A stretch of 64,000 nucleotides of DNA from Nelumbo lutea (GCA_022828595.1 JAKGHH010000001.1:122338999-122402998), one strand, 5' to 3'. Numbered from the stretch's first letter, positions 34,791 through 46,448 are shown. Notes: generated by a model from the sequence alone, not told the origin. Numbers and translations: made by a program.

Positions 34791-35401
34791 GCTAGGCTGG
34801 TCCAGGTCAGTCAGGTCGCGCAGGCCGTGCACAGTTCGCGCAGGTCGTGTGCAGTTCGCGCAGGCCGCGCGCTAGGCCGCGTGCAGTTCGCACAGGCCGC
34901 GCGCGCCGCGCAGGCGCGCGTCAAGTCGCGCGCAAGTCGCGCCAGGCCGGCCAGACAGGTGCCTAGGTGGGTCACCAACTTCGTAAGTTTGTTGGTTGGG
35001 TGTTTTCCTAGTTGTCACGAGGTGCCACGTGTCACAATTTTACTGGAGGGCCAAATCTGCCCTCATCAGTACTAGTAAACGTGTACGTGCATTTTCACGT
35101 GGTAGTATCTCTAAGACAAAACTATTTATAATTTATGGTCATTTTTTTATAATTCATTTATCCAAAAATTAATTAAGGTATTAAGTGAGTAGTTTCTGAA
35201 CAGTTATAATTCATGGTTCTAACACCCTGGCAGTTTTTGAACAGTTATAAGTGGGCAATTTCTGAAGTGAATAAAGGACACATATACCCTCTTTATACTT
35301 GTTGTATGCTTAGACAAAATGGTAAAAAACGTCCAATAAAAATTTCAGAAAGATGGGGCATTCACTCTTTTATAGGTAGTATAGATATAGATAAATGGGT
35401 T

Positions 35402-35562
35402 TGACTATGATACTAGAAAGACATCATATCGGAAAAACTTACAACCAATCAACCAGTATCATAAAATAGATGACCAATCAGGTGGTATTCATCAAATTCA
35501 AAGGGGTGCTTTGATTGGTCAAATCTCTTTCGGTACCATGTCTTTCCGATATTGTAGATTTC

Positions 35563-35593
<31 letters not shown>

Positions 35594-35610
35594 AGATAGA
35601 TGGATAGATA
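35402..35610. repeat. Dispersed repeat E, copy 3, followed by (GATA)n
   Basis: TTTGACTATGATACTAGAAA, TGACCAATCAGGTGGTATTC and GGTACCATGTCTTTCCGATA mark the repeat. A TATATATA/(GATA)n microsatellite occupies 35564-35610. Weak TAGATATAGATA also precedes copies 1 and 3. Confidence 0.7.
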
Positions 35611-36316
35611 TAAATATGAGACTGGAATTGAGTTGAAATTACAAAACATATGGCAGTCTCATAGCATTAGTCATCAATACAAGCCCACTAGTTGGTATCA
35701 AAAAACCAAAAATCAAAACAAAATGAAAATAATCCTACTAGTCCTCAAGTCTTAGGAGGTTGAAATAAAAATTCCATTTGCATTGGTGTAAATACATGGG
35801 AGTGCAGTAGGTTTTTGTAAATTCTGCTTTACTATTGTCACAGATTTGACTTTGTCCTATTTGTTTATGAGAAGTAAAACGAAGCTACCTTCACTTTAAA
35901 TTAAAGAGAATGGAGGTAGGGGGAGGGTTATATGTCTAGGAGTAAGATAGGATGCAAGGTGATGTAATCCCCATTTTATATGATAAAGAATTGAAGTAAA
36001 GGAAACATCGGTCTTGGGACACGAAATTTTTACTGCAAGTAAGAACAAAAGAGGCAAAACTAAATAGGGTACAAATTTTGCAAACTAAACTGAATAGAAA
36101 ATGAAAAATCATAATTACAAACAATTGAAAGTAAAATTAAATCTGGTACAAATTTTGCACTGGATTAAGATTTGCATTGCAATGAAACACAACATTAGTT
36201 TATTTTAAGTTTCAACTTCACAGAAATTAGTACAGGAAAAAGCTACATGATTGTCATAATCTTCTCACCATCGTGTTGTGGTCAAGACTAAGTTTGGAAA
36301 GAGTGCAAATACAAGT
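35611..36316. other. Spacer, no gene seen
   Basis: AT-rich, with a family-A MITE beginning near 36290 that is then split by the MULE at 36329. Confidence 0.5.
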
Positions 36317-36792
36317 TTAGAAATATGATAAAATACAAAAAACTCCCCTGAAGTTTCTAACAATCATAAAAACCTTACCTATAGATTCGTTTTAACACTA
36401 TCTCCACAAAACTTTTGAAAAACTCAACAAAAGCCTCCCATCAATCACTAGTCCAGGCGGAAACCAAAATTGCCCTTATTCGAGCAATATCTCATTCATG
36501 CTTTTTATTATTCATTTCTAGAACAAAACTCTAACACTTGTAATGGTGCCATAGTTGGAGAATAATTTCCATTTTTCAGTTCTTCACCAACGATTATTCT
36601 TAACTGGTAGGTTTTCTTTTATTTCCCTTCTTTGTTTGAAAGCTCATTCACTCTATTCATTTTCTCTCTCAGTTTCTTCACTAAAACAACTTAGAACCTA
36701 ATTTTTGGAGTGAATCTTAATGGTTGAATTAGTAATAGGACTGTGAATTTAGGATTTATTTGGTTGCTTTAATTTAGTGTTTCTACTTTGCC

Positions 36793-37135
36793 ATGGAAGA
36801 AGAGGAGGAATGTGTGGGCATTTACATGCTTTCTCTGGAAATCGAGCATTCGAACCATGACAAGCTGTAGGAGCTTGAGGAGTTCCCAAATGTTCAAGAA
36901 TGCAAGCTTGTTCCAGAGATGGATGATTTGTAGCTTGTAAAGGGATCACCTGTTGTTACTGAAGGGGCTGATGTGGCTAGAGAAGGAGATGCTATGGTTG
37001 GAGAAGGGGCTGTTGTGGCTGGAGAAGATGCTATGCCAATGGAAGAGGTGGAGGTCGAGATGGAGATGGAAACGTAGAGGAGGCTGACGTTAAAGAGACT
37101 ACCAAAAGTGGCGGGAAGCACAAGCGAGGACAGTA
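36793..37135 (+). pseudogene. Unidentified acidic gene fragment inside the MULE
   Basis: Starts MEEEEECVGIYMLSLEIEH and continues in one frame with three TAG codons through VVTEGADVAREGDAMVGEG and MEEVEVEMEMET. In another frame the end reads KETTKSGGKHKRGQ and stops at TAG. I do not recognise the family. It could be a captured host exon or the N-terminus of a transposase-related gene. The 300 bases upstream are T-rich and resemble a leader or intron. Confidence 0.4.
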
Positions 37136-37169
37136 GGCAAAGGTTTAGCTCAGATATTTATTCAAGGTA

Positions 37170-38416
37170 GTAGAAATGATTGATTTTGAGAGAGATTGCT
37201 AGAAGGAGGACAAAATTAAAAATGAAGTCTCTAAAAATGTTTGGCAAAACATTAAGACTATACATATTGCCCCTAATAACATGGAGGATAAAAGGATTTC
37301 GGGGTGCAATCCTAAGGGGACCTTCTCTATCAAATCAACTTATTTACTCAAGTGTTCCTCTATTTCATATCCTCCTATCAACCTTAATTGGTTGAATGGC
37401 ATTTGGAAGTTGAAATGCCCTCCAAAGATCAAAATACTTCTATTTTTTCTGTTTAAAAATAGACTGCCTATTAAAAGTCACTTGAGGAAAAGAGGATTTA
37501 ATATTGATGGCTCTTGTAGTTTTTGTGGGCTTGAGAAGGATATTGCACATATTTTTAAAGTTGGTGATCACACAAAGCAAGTTTGGATGACTTTAAACGC
37601 TCCCTTGGAAGGCCCAAAGGAAAATGAAAATCTAAGTGACTAGTGGATAAGAATGTGCACTAAATAAGAAAGCAAAAGTCTTTTTGTTAAGGAAAAACTA
37701 GATTTTGTTTTATGGGTGGTCTGGAAAAATAGGAATTCTAAAACTTTTAATGATGGTACTACTCCCATTCCAATACTATTAGATAGAGCTCTAAATATGT
37801 TTACGATTTTTTTTTATGGGAATAAATTCAGTACCTTTTTCATATCTCACAAGTTGTGGAAACAAATTAGTTGGAATGCTCCAAAACATGGTTTTACTAA
37901 AATAAACTTTGATATCTCTCACAATAGTGATGGAAAATGTTCAGTGGCCTTTATGGTTCGAAACCATCTTGGTAAGGTGCTAGCAGTCAAAGGATATAAA
38001 CTTGGTACTTGTTCCATCAACTAGGCTACAACTTAGGCTGCATGGGAAGCCCATGTCCAAGCTACAAACTATAGGGAGTTTCCTATCATCATAGAGAGAG
38101 ATTCGTCTCTTGTCATCTCCTGCCTCAAAAGAAAGGTGGATGTTCCTTGGAATCTGGAAGGTACTATCTTAAGCTACTTACGAAAGAGAAATATGTTCGA
38201 AGGAGATCTTCATTATCAACATGTCTACAGAGAAGCAAATCAGGCAGCTGATTGGCTGGCTTGGGAGGCTCTTTCTTCTTCTTCTTCTTCTTCTCTAGAT
38301 TTTAGCATCTCATTTCTTCCCTCTTCTCTTCTTCTTGTTTGTTCTATTGACTTTTGGGGACATACTACCCCCCGTTGTGTGTAGTACATTTTTTTTTTCA
38401 AAAAAAAGAAAAAAAG
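37170..38416 (+). pseudogene. LINE remnant: zinc-binding and RNase H end of a non-LTR retrotransposon
   Basis: One plus-strand frame runs from about 37170 to 38384 with stops only at 37185, 37641, 37665, 38022 and 38034. GTFSIKSTYLL and WKLKCPPKIKILLFFLFKNR followed by CSFCGLEKDIAHIF match the zinc-binding domain after LINE reverse transcriptase (zf-RVT). WNAPKHGFTKINFDISHN, AAWEAH, IIERDSSLVISC and REANQAADWLA give the D-E-D-D pattern of the plant LINE RNase H (RVT_3). An A-rich tail ends near 38416. The endonuclease and RT core are absent, the usual 5' truncation. It sits inside the MULE between the acidic fragment and the beta-COP fragment. Confidence 0.85.
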
Positions 38417-38443
38417 ATATACTTAGGGTACTCTCAAGCCCAA

Positions 38444-38612
38444 ACCTTAACATTTGTAGAAAAAATAGTGGACATTGCTCTTGAACTGATAATTCCAAGG
38501 AATATTGGTGAAGTTGTTCTTACATTGAAAAAAGGAATTTGTAAAGACTTAGAGTTCGAAGCACAAGAAGAATGGAGAGCATAGACAAATGCTTGGTCAA
38601 GCCATACAGCTA
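38444..38612 (+). pseudogene. Fragment of a coatomer beta subunit (beta-COP) gene captured in the MULE
   Basis: FVEKIVDIALELIIPRNIGE then VVLTLKK matches the conserved adaptin-like region of plant beta-COP, where the same order of helix and LTLKK(E) occurs. After a shift of frame, KKNGEHRQMLGQAIQ continues exactly where beta-COP has its KNGEYRQML segment. Beta-COP is part of the COPI vesicle coat in the Golgi. Only about 55 codons are present, with a frame break near 38560, so it has no function as COPI. The identification is from family memory and should be confirmed by search. Confidence 0.65.
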
Positions 38613-39011
38613 GTTAGAGAAGAATCTCCAAATAATTATTGTCTATGATTTTTGCTATAGGTAAGCCATATAGTGTTCCTCTTTGATGGAGTTTAGGGAT
38701 GGGAGTTTTCGATCAGGGGTTCCTCTCTCTTTGAATTGCATAGGGTTCCTATAGGTTCCTCTCTCTTTAAAATAGGATTATTTTAGTAATTTTGAATGTA
38801 AAATAATTTACAAAAAGGTAGAATGGGTATTTGAAAAAAATTGATATATCAACTTAACGTTTTTTCTTTGGTTCATTGACAGAAAGGAAGTTTTTGTTGA
38901 GTTTTTCAAAAGTTCAGGGGAGATATTTGTTAAAATGAAACTATAGGAGATGTTTTTATGATTGTCAGAAACTTCAGGGGAGGTTTTTGTATTTTACCAT
39001 TAGAAATATGA

Positions 39012-41405
39012 AATACAAGGATTTACATTGTACATATTTGTATGTATATTCTTTCTAGTTTCCAAACTAAGATCAAGGGAATTTCTTAGATACAATTAGT
39101 GCTAGAGCTCAACCCTCTGTACGAAATATACCTTTCGATGTGGCTCTAAATTCTATTTGTTGTGGATCCAAGTTAGGGATTCATGACTTTTCTGATATCC
39201 TTAAATCATAATCATGATTGAGAAACATCATCATCATTCTCATTTTCATTTATATGTGCCTTATTGAACTTAATATTAAAAAAGTTATCTGCCATCTATT
39301 GCCTTTTTCTACCCTTAAAAGCGAGTAATTTCATCTACCAAGCTTGAATCTAAGGATTGCTTATATGGACAAACAATGTTTGTTCAAGTCATAGCTGCAC
39401 TCTAGACGAACTAGGGATCTTCCTTGTGCCAACTTCTCAATAAGATTTCCTACTTCTTTTCGAGCTTATCTCCGACCTTGATTCATGGATTAATTTCAAA
39501 CCAAAAAAATATTACGATTTGATCCATCTACTTTTTGAGTTTATCTGTCGATTTAGTGGGTACTGTAGGACCAATCATTTTGCTCCATAGGATACATAAA
39601 TGCAAGTAAGAGATTGAGGGCCTATGCTTTGAAGTCTAACATTTGAAAGTGCAATAATTACATTAAAAGGTATATTGGTATTAGTGAACTTTTCTTTCCT
39701 CTGAACTTTGAATGCAAAGAATGTTGTTTTGAATTCTGAACTCTAAATTCTGAAAATTATCAAATATCCATTTTGACCCCATATATGAGAGTTTTATGGG
39801 GTCAAATATCTATTATCAAGTGATTGCGAGCCATATATATTTTAATTATTACTTTTCACTTCATTTAATTCCATCTTATTAAGTCTTATATTAAGTTATT
39901 AACTCCCATTCTCCCTAATTAAACCCTATATTAAAGTTTTTTTTCACTAATAAGCGCTATTAATTAGATCTATTATTAATATTTTCAACAGTATAAACCC
40001 ATGTATTTTAAAGTTGACTCATAAACAAAACCATTTTTTCATCTAAGTGGTAACTAAGCAATTCAACCATCCAAATCAAATTGGTTAACCCATGAATTCA
40101 CAATTAACAATAATTTTTCTAAATAAAAATAAATATAAAAATTTACACAAAATGTAGAAAGAAATTGGACATATATATGATATTTTATTAATCAAATTAA
40201 AAAATTAAGGGTGATAAACAAAAATAATTTTTATTGACAATGAAAACGAAATACATAATTTAGAACCAACAAAAAATGAAACTATTTTTCTATTTGGTGA
40301 AAATTAATAGTTCTACTTTTGGGTTAAATGTGTTGACCTATAATGTCTTAATTAAATAATTAAAATTAATAAAAGATAAAAAGACAAAAATACATAATTT
40401 TGCAAAAGAATTAGGCACATGTATAATGTCATGTATTTACCATATTAATAGAAAAATAAGTGTAACATATCAGAACTATTTTTACGCACATAAGAATATA
40501 AACAATCATAGAAAAATACTGAACACATTTAAAATTCCGATTTTGCAATTTGCATGCGATTAATAATCAAATTGAATTCAAATTTGATTTCATTGGGTCC
40601 CGAATTAAAACCGAAATCCAATTATATTGTAATATTTATTGGTTTTAATATATAAAATGCATATAATTATATTTAAAATTATAAAAATATATTTTTATAA
40701 ATTATATTACATATAAATTTATTATATATATATATATAATAAATTCAATATGTTATATTTATATTAATTTATTATATATAAATGTTGAAAAGTAATTAAA
40801 TCTTTATGTTTTATTTTATAAATGAACACGGTATCAAATTAAAACTAAATCTAATTGGATTTTAGATTAGATTCAAATTCAAGTTTTCAATAGCGGATCA
40901 TATTTGGATGCAAGTTTTCAATAATCAGATTGGATTTGGATTTTTATCAATTTGATCTAAATCTAATTCGTCTATAGCCCTTCAAGTGGGGGCTCTCTCA
41001 TTTACAACATTTATTCAGAAGTCTAACCTTGTAGGTTCAGTGAAAGATCGAGAGTTGTAAACAAAAGTGGCAAAAGAAAATCATTTAGCAAGCTTCCTAA
41101 TTTTTCTTAGAACCCAGTGTACATTTCTTTTAATATTTTTAAAAATGGTATGATTTCTAATTTTATTAATTAGATCTATATCCAATAATATAAAACTCAT
41201 ATGAAAAATGACCCAAAAACAAAACCTTCTTCTGTCCACATGGCAAGTAAGCAATTCGGCCATACAAGTCAAACGGGTCAACCCACCCATACCCACCCAA
41301 GACATTTAACCGATGCATATATATTTTCCAAATACCAATTTACCCTTTTATAAAATGGGTACTTAAATAACTAACAGATGAAAGAATAGATTACACTGAT
41401 TAGTA
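39012..41405. other. Long AT-rich spacer
   Basis: The second half of a family-A MITE lies at 39012-39070. 39830-40980 is strongly AT-rich, with TATATATATATATAA at 40727-40741. 40545-40985 resembles decayed hAT repeat DNA (AAATCTAATTGGATTTTAGA). No gene. Confidence 0.5.
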
Positions 41406-41409
41406 ACAG

Positions 41410-41865
41410 TTGCTAGAAAATGGATATTATATTCTGGTTGAAGTGGCCGAACTAAGCCCCATTACAGACAAAGACCAATATGTCCCTCACTTTCGTTTCA
41501 TGCTTGGGGTTTGTCATACCAAAGAAGTCATCATAGGTGTTGATCTCCATTGTCTTGTTGAGATAAACAACAATAGTCGTGCTCACAAACAATTGGATGC
41601 AATCACCCATGAGCTCTTCTTTGCACTTGTTGTTGCAGACCACACTAACCTATCTCAAGAGGGATGTGGAATCATATCCAAGACGGGAAACACTCTCTTG
41701 TATGTTTGGAGGAGAACCTCCCAAAGATTGACAATCAAAGAAGAAAGCCAAGACCAAGCTCCTAACAAAGCTACCAACGACAACAGAGAAGCAAAACCCG
41801 ACCTAGCCATAGTGAAAAGCTTGCCACCCTTGCTTCAAAATGATAACCTCGCAAAATTCCCATGA
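41410..41865 (+). CDS. Open frame of 151 codons, unrecognised
   Basis: Begins [19 protein letters not shown] and ends NDNLAKFP. Its composition is protein-like ([19 protein letters not shown], then a hydrophilic [20 protein letters not shown] stretch) rather than low-complexity. I do not recognise a domain, and no intron, promoter or homologous neighbour supports it. It may be a fragment of a decayed gene or transposon next to the L27a pseudogene. Confidence 0.25.
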   Translation: MLENGYYILVEVAELSPITDKDQYVPHFRFMLGVCHTKEVIIGVDLHCLVEINNNSRAHKQLDAITHELFFALVVADHTNLSQEGCGIISKTGNTLLYVWRRTSQRLTIKEESQDQAPNKATNDNREAKPDLAIVKSLPPLLQNDNLAKFP

Positions 41866-42031
41866 TCAAAGCTTGTGTATAGGTCATCAGTCTAATGGAG
41901 AAACCAAATACTCAATTGATACTCTGATAGTCATTTCACTTAAATTTCAATATGCAAAATTTAAAACCTAATAAAAGGAGAAAAAAAAATAAAAAATGAG
42001 TAGCGGTTCTAGTCACCATACATTAGTAAAT

Positions 42032-42386
42032 CTAAGAGGTGAGCACAATGACACCACTGACCTCCTTGATCTTCTTCTCCACAATCTTGGATACGAGCTT
42101 GGTCTTCACAACGACGGGATGAGTAAACGAACTAGGTAACATCGACAATGGGCGGAGGTCTTCTCCTTCACATCTTAAGGCTAGGGATCATAAACCAGAG
42201 CTTGTCGATGTTGATGATGGGGCAATAGAACTTGTTGCGAAGCTTATGGAAGTAACGCATACCCACCTTACCGAAGTAACCAAGATGGTATTTGTTGAAG
42301 AGGATCTGGTGGCGATGCATGCCTCCAGCGTTTCGACGACCTCCTAGGTGCCCTCTCTTCTTCCTATTCTTCTTGAAGTGGGTCAT
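42032..42386 (-). pseudogene. RPL27A: Ribosomal protein L27a (uL15) pseudogene
   Basis: The minus strand starts [20 protein letters not shown] and continues [20 protein letters not shown] and [15 protein letters not shown], the N-terminal half of plant cytosolic L27a. About 15 residues between RGH and GGR(G)NA are missing as a clean in-frame deletion. After SLKM the frame is lost. The C-terminal block PVVVKTKLVSKIVEKKIKE, ending VLTS and a TAG stop, is found in another frame at about 42032-42115. The functional protein is about 145 residues and is part of the large ribosomal subunit. No intron is visible, so this is a retrocopy or a decayed duplicate of an intronless gene. No poly(A) tail was found after the stop. 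Confidence 0.88.
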
Positions 42387-42589
42387 TATTTTTCTCTCAC
42401 ACCAGAAACCCCTTTGGTTTCTCTTCCCTTCATAGTTGATAACTCTTCAAACTACTAGGAATTTGATCCGAATCGGACTAAAGAAACTCTTTGCAGTCCC
42501 TGGACACGATTCCCATAGTATAATGCAAAGTCAGAAATCGATTCGGCACGATGGAAATTAAAGCTCTCATGAGTTTACAGACGATAATA

Positions 42590-42827
42590 TGTCTATAGGG
42601 GTATTTTATTTAAAATAGATGCAAAGGGTAAAATAGGCAGTTGCAAAAAATTGTTCCATCAGTTTAGCGTTTTCCGTTTTGGTCATTGACGAAAGGGGAG
42701 GTTTTTGTTAATTTTTTCAAAAATCTGGGGGAGGTTTTTGTTAAAATGAAATTATAGGGGAGGATTTTATTATTGTCAGAATATTTAGGGAAGATTTTTG
42801 TATTTTACTCTATATAAACAGAAAAAA
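42590..42827. mobile_element. Single MULE terminus related to 36329-38999
   Basis: GAGGTTTTTGTTAAAATGAA, GATTTTATTATTGTCAGAA and GATTTTTGTATTTTAC repeat the right arm of the 36329-38999 element. No matching left arm was found nearby, so this is a lone or truncated end. Confidence 0.6.
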
Positions 42828-43444
42828 TATAAATTTTATAAAAAAAGTTAGATACATTATTATTACCATTATCATCATTTAAAATTGTCATGCGCAAAGG
42901 AAATGCATAATTATTAGTGATTAATAAATGTGTCTATTTCATGCTAACTCATTTAACTCAAATTTGACCTGTTTATAACCCAAAGTTTCAAGTATTAGAT
43001 CATGCATGTATATTTGGTTGAGATAATTATGGTAAGGATGACATTGAATGGTTTTTATGGATTCATTTAGATAATGATTTAATGTTTATTTTACCATTTA
43101 AATATTTTTATTGTTTAATTTAAAAAGGTTAATTGTGTCGGTTTTATACTAATTTGGGTTACATGTGTTATTTAGTATGGAGTTAAACGAATTAATTGTG
43201 TTAATTAAGGTTACAAAGGTCGTGCTGTATTACTCGTGTAATAAACAAGTTATATTCGTGTTTGAAAATTTAACATGATTAATTAATCATTTTTTGTTCG
43301 TATTGACCCATATATTTGAATACCCCTACTTTGATATGACACAAACACGACACATGAATGCAAATTGTCTCCCCTATTATTTGGTAAATAAAGAAATTAT
43401 TAATAATATGAAAAAAAACATGATAATAAAATAGGTAGGGAGGT
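42828..43444. other. AT-rich spacer
   Basis: No gene or repeat recognised. Confidence 0.5.
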
Positions 43445-43870
43445 TGATGGTGCGTAACCTGGATGCTCATAGCTGGAAGGTAGTTCGAATATTGGTTGCT
43501 TAGCTGGATGGTTGAAGTGCAAGAAAACAATGTTTAGAGAGCTCGGGGTGGCTTACCTGGTGTGGGCAATCCGATGCTTAAGTTAGTAATGCGAGCTGAA
43601 AGCTTGATAACAAGTAGGCTAGTGAGAAATAAATCGCACATACCTTGTGACGTTGAGGTTGATGCCATTATATAGGTGAGCTGTCGTATGTCTTACGAAA
43701 CACCTTCGAGATCCCCATCTCGTATTGTTAGGAGTCCGTTCCGTACCAAGAGGTGGACATCGTGTTAGCCGATAAGGCTTATCGAATTCGTCCGATCCGG
43801 GTGGGATGAGAATAAGGCTCACAAATGTGCAATGTGATCCCAAAGTGGTCGGAGACGGTTGGCTTGTTTC
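43445..43870 (-). mobile_element. Truncated gypsy LTR
   Basis: Starts TGATGGTGCGTAACCTGGAT, resembling the start of the 59058 LTR (TGATGTGGCGTAATCCGGCT). It has the shared R/U5 motif on the minus strand (TAACTTAAGCATCGGATTG, 43569-43587) and a TATA-like CTATATAATGGC on the minus strand (43664-43675). The far end near 43870 lacks an ATCA terminus, so the U3 side is lost. Confidence 0.7.
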
Positions 43871-44656
43871 TAGAAGTTTTTTTGTAAGGGGTTAATTGAA
43901 CCGTGAACCTTTCTTCCAAACTGAACCGATCCTTTAATTTTTAGAAAATCGTAAAATGAAACCAAACCAAACTCAATTGGTTAATTAGTTGATCGATTTA
44001 GTTTTAACCGGTTTGGTTACTCGAAACCGAATTAGTTAATCAAAACTGTAAAATGAAACCAATCAATTAATAAACTAAAACCAAATTAGAAACCAATAAA
44101 ATGAAACCGAACCAAAATCAATCAATCAGTTAACCATTGGTTTTTTATATTGATGAACCGAAACCGAAAACCAACTGATTTGGTTAAGTGGAATTTGTGG
44201 TTTGGTTTCGTTAGTTCGATTCACTTTTTCGGTTTTTTATAAACACCGAGTGCAACTTCGTTGAGCTCAGGATGGTCTCAAGCCCAAAATAGTGAAAAAA
44301 TGCCAACTCATGCCAGCCCAAATTGCACCCCTAACTTTTGGAAAAACAAATTATACACACGCACAAAAGAAAAGCAAACCTCGCTCCACCCCCTCTCTAG
44401 TGCCCACTCCTCAGCCCTAGCTACTAAAGACTACATGCATCAGATGTGATTAAGCTGCTATATCATTATGTTTTTATCATTATTAATAAGATTTTAAGAG
44501 ATGGTCAGACAAGAAACTAAATCTAGATTAAACCGCCCTGTGCCAAATTTCGTCCATTTCATCAGCCAATCACTAAGATACCACTTCGGATTAACATCAG
44601 TTCTCTCAAGGATAGACTAGAAGCATACCAAGATGATTGAGGATTAGAAGATATCA
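43871..44656. repeat. Decayed repeat rich in GAAACCAAACC
   Basis: 43900-44245 repeats AACCGAAACC/GGTTTGGTTT motifs in both orientations, as in old hAT-type elements. The rest of the stretch to 44656 shows nothing. Confidence 0.45.
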
Positions 44657-45686
44657 GGGTCCGTTTGGTTTGCAGTCGAAATTGGAATCAAAATCCTTTC
44701 AAATTAGAATTGGAATGGTTTATTTTAAGATTTTTAATCTGCCATTGACCCGAAGGGTCAAACCGTTTGAACCATCACCAGGTTGACTTTCCAGGTCTAA
44801 TTCTCATAAAACCTGGTATTTTCGTAAAAACAGTTCATAAGTTAGCGAACTGGATGACCCAAATAGTTGAACCATCCAATCGGTGACCTGATAAATAGGT
44901 GACGGTTTGACTGTCGAACCCCTTCTCTTTTTGCATTTTTTAGGTTAAAAAAATTGTAAAATCCCCCCAAAGTCCCAACTCAAGCCCCCTTCTCTTTTTA
45001 CATTTTCTATCACTTTCTGTGTTCTAGATCTAGGGTTTATGCAAGATTTAGAACATGAGAGGACAAACTCACAAAGAGGATGGACAGTTGAAGAAGATCG
45101 ACGGAATCAGATCTCCAATTGCCCGCAACACCTAGCTAAATGCCATTCTCATTCATCACGTTTGGGCAATGCTATCGACTATTCTTCATTGTTTGGGTGA
45201 CACTAGACCACCGAGTTTGGGGCTTTGGGTGACACTAATTTGGGCAGCACAACATCACATGCTTCATAGCTTTGTTTCTCACCGGCAAGCGATGACTGTA
45301 TCAACTATCAAACCTCCATAGTCAGAGTTTAGAGCGGTAACTGTATATCTACTATCACAGGCTCACCGATGAGCAACGAGTGGCACAACATCACAGGTAT
45401 ACAATATATAATTTTTTAATATTTTAATTATGACATCACCGAACTGAACCATTTGACCCACCCAGTCGAACTGGTGACCCACAACCCAGTGGGAAAATCG
45501 GGTTGACCTCTGGGTTGGTCATAACTGGTGACCTTAGGGGGGGGGGGGGCATCCCTTAAATGGATGAATGGCATTCCAATAGAAATGGGAATGGGGTTCT
45601 GATTTTGCCCAACCAAACAGTTGGAATCAAAATAGCCCATTCCGATTCCGATTCTGGGCCCCTATTCCTACGAACCAAACAGGGCC
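44657..45686. mobile_element. MITE family C split by another repeat
   Basis: GGGTCCGTTTGGTTTGCAGT (left) and CGAACCAAACAGGGCC (right) are inverted and flanked by TCA at 44654-44656 and 45687-45689. The family's normal length is about 234 bp. The extra 800 bp (about 44735-45535) contains its own AACCGTTTGAACCATCACC and AACTGAACCATTTGACCC repeats, so a second element is nested inside. A G13 run is at 45538-45550. Confidence 0.65.
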
Positions 45687-45820
45687 TCAGCATATTGTAA
45701 GCTAAAGAAGTAGGAAATGTACACTTGCAGTATGTGTCCAGATAACAGTGTCATTGAATTGTAACAAGTTGCACTTAATGTCAAAATCTTGTTAGTATAT
45801 TTTCTCCCCTTAACAATTTA

Positions 45821-46406
45821 GGTCATGTTTGGTTCAATTCCCATTCTTACCCAAGATGAAATTCTAAAATGGACAAGAATGGGTAAAAATAGGTAGAATG
45901 AAAAAATATTGCTATGAACCAAGCGTTTTTTCCTAAAAATGAATTCTTTTTAGACTGACAAGTGTCCTATGTAAAAGTACTTTTGTATCATAAAAGTGCT
46001 TTTATTAAAGTACTTCCATAAAAGTGCTTTTATAAAAGCATTTTTAAAAAAGTGCTTTTAAAAAATGCATTCATAAAAGTACTTTTGTAAGTTCTTTAAT
46101 AAAAGTACTTTTATAAAAGTGCTTTTTTATTAAAGTGCTTTCATAAAAGTTGTTCTGTGTAAGAGTACCTTTATAAAAGTGCTTTTGTAAAAATACTTCC
46201 ATGGTAACAGTTTTGTAGGTAAAGTTTCCTCAAAGAATGAACCTCAATTTTTGTGTTATGGGCTGATTTTTCATTCTAAAAAGAATGTGGATCATGTCAA
46301 GAATTTTGCAACCAAACACTCTAATGTTATTCATTCTTATTCATTCTTGCTCAGAATGAATAGGAATTAAAAAAATGAAACCCTGAATAGTGAACCAAAT
46401 ATGGCC
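45821..46406. mobile_element. Tourist-like MITE, family F (586 bp), with AAAAGTGCTTTTAT array
   Basis: GGTCATGTTTGGTTCAATTC and TAGTGAACCAAATATGGCC form inverted ends, with TTA at 45818-45820 and 46407-46409. The middle (45955-46200) is a degenerate array of AAAAGTGCTTTTATAAAAGT, each unit nearly palindromic. Confidence 0.8.
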
Positions 46407-46448
46407 TTAATTTTTCAAAACAAAATTAGATGAAAGAAATAAACTTTG

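Larger units (their letters stand above)
33596..35068 (-). mobile_element. Solo LTR (1473 bp) with perfect target duplication and internal arrays
   Basis: Begins TGATGTAACCG and ends CCCTCATCA. It is flanked by GTACT at 33591-33595 and 35069-35073. Minus orientation is shown by a TATA box (GGTATATAAAG on the minus strand, 34457-34468) and by the shared R/U5 motif (TAACTTAAGCATCGGAGAG on the minus strand, about 34339-34357). The unusual length comes from three tandem arrays, listed separately. The window's other LTRs are 700 to 890 bp. Confidence 0.9.
36329..38999. mobile_element. MULE (about 2.7 kb) carrying gene fragments and a LINE
   Basis: Left arm TAAAATACAAAAAACTCCCC (36329 on) is inverted relative to the right arm ending AGGTTTTTGTATTTTA. 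The inverted pairing extends about 150 bp on each side (CTGAAGTTTCTAACAATCAT, TTTTGAAAAACTCAACAAAA). TTAGAAATATGA stands at 36317-36328 and again at 39000-39011, as expected for a MULE duplication of 9 to 12 bp. It lies inside a family-A MITE whose two halves (36290 and 39012-39068) it separates. The interior holds a Glu-rich gene fragment, a LINE remnant and a beta-COP fragment. No MURA transposase is recognised. Confidence 0.85.

Noticed and set aside
34728..35075. Ala/Arg/Val-rich open frame
   Set aside because: It comes from the GC-rich repeat tail of the solo LTR, and its end crosses the LTR terminus and target duplication.
42590..42827. Complete MULE around the L27a pseudogene
   Set aside because: Only a right-hand arm is visible. 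I searched 41860-42030 for the matching left arm and found none.
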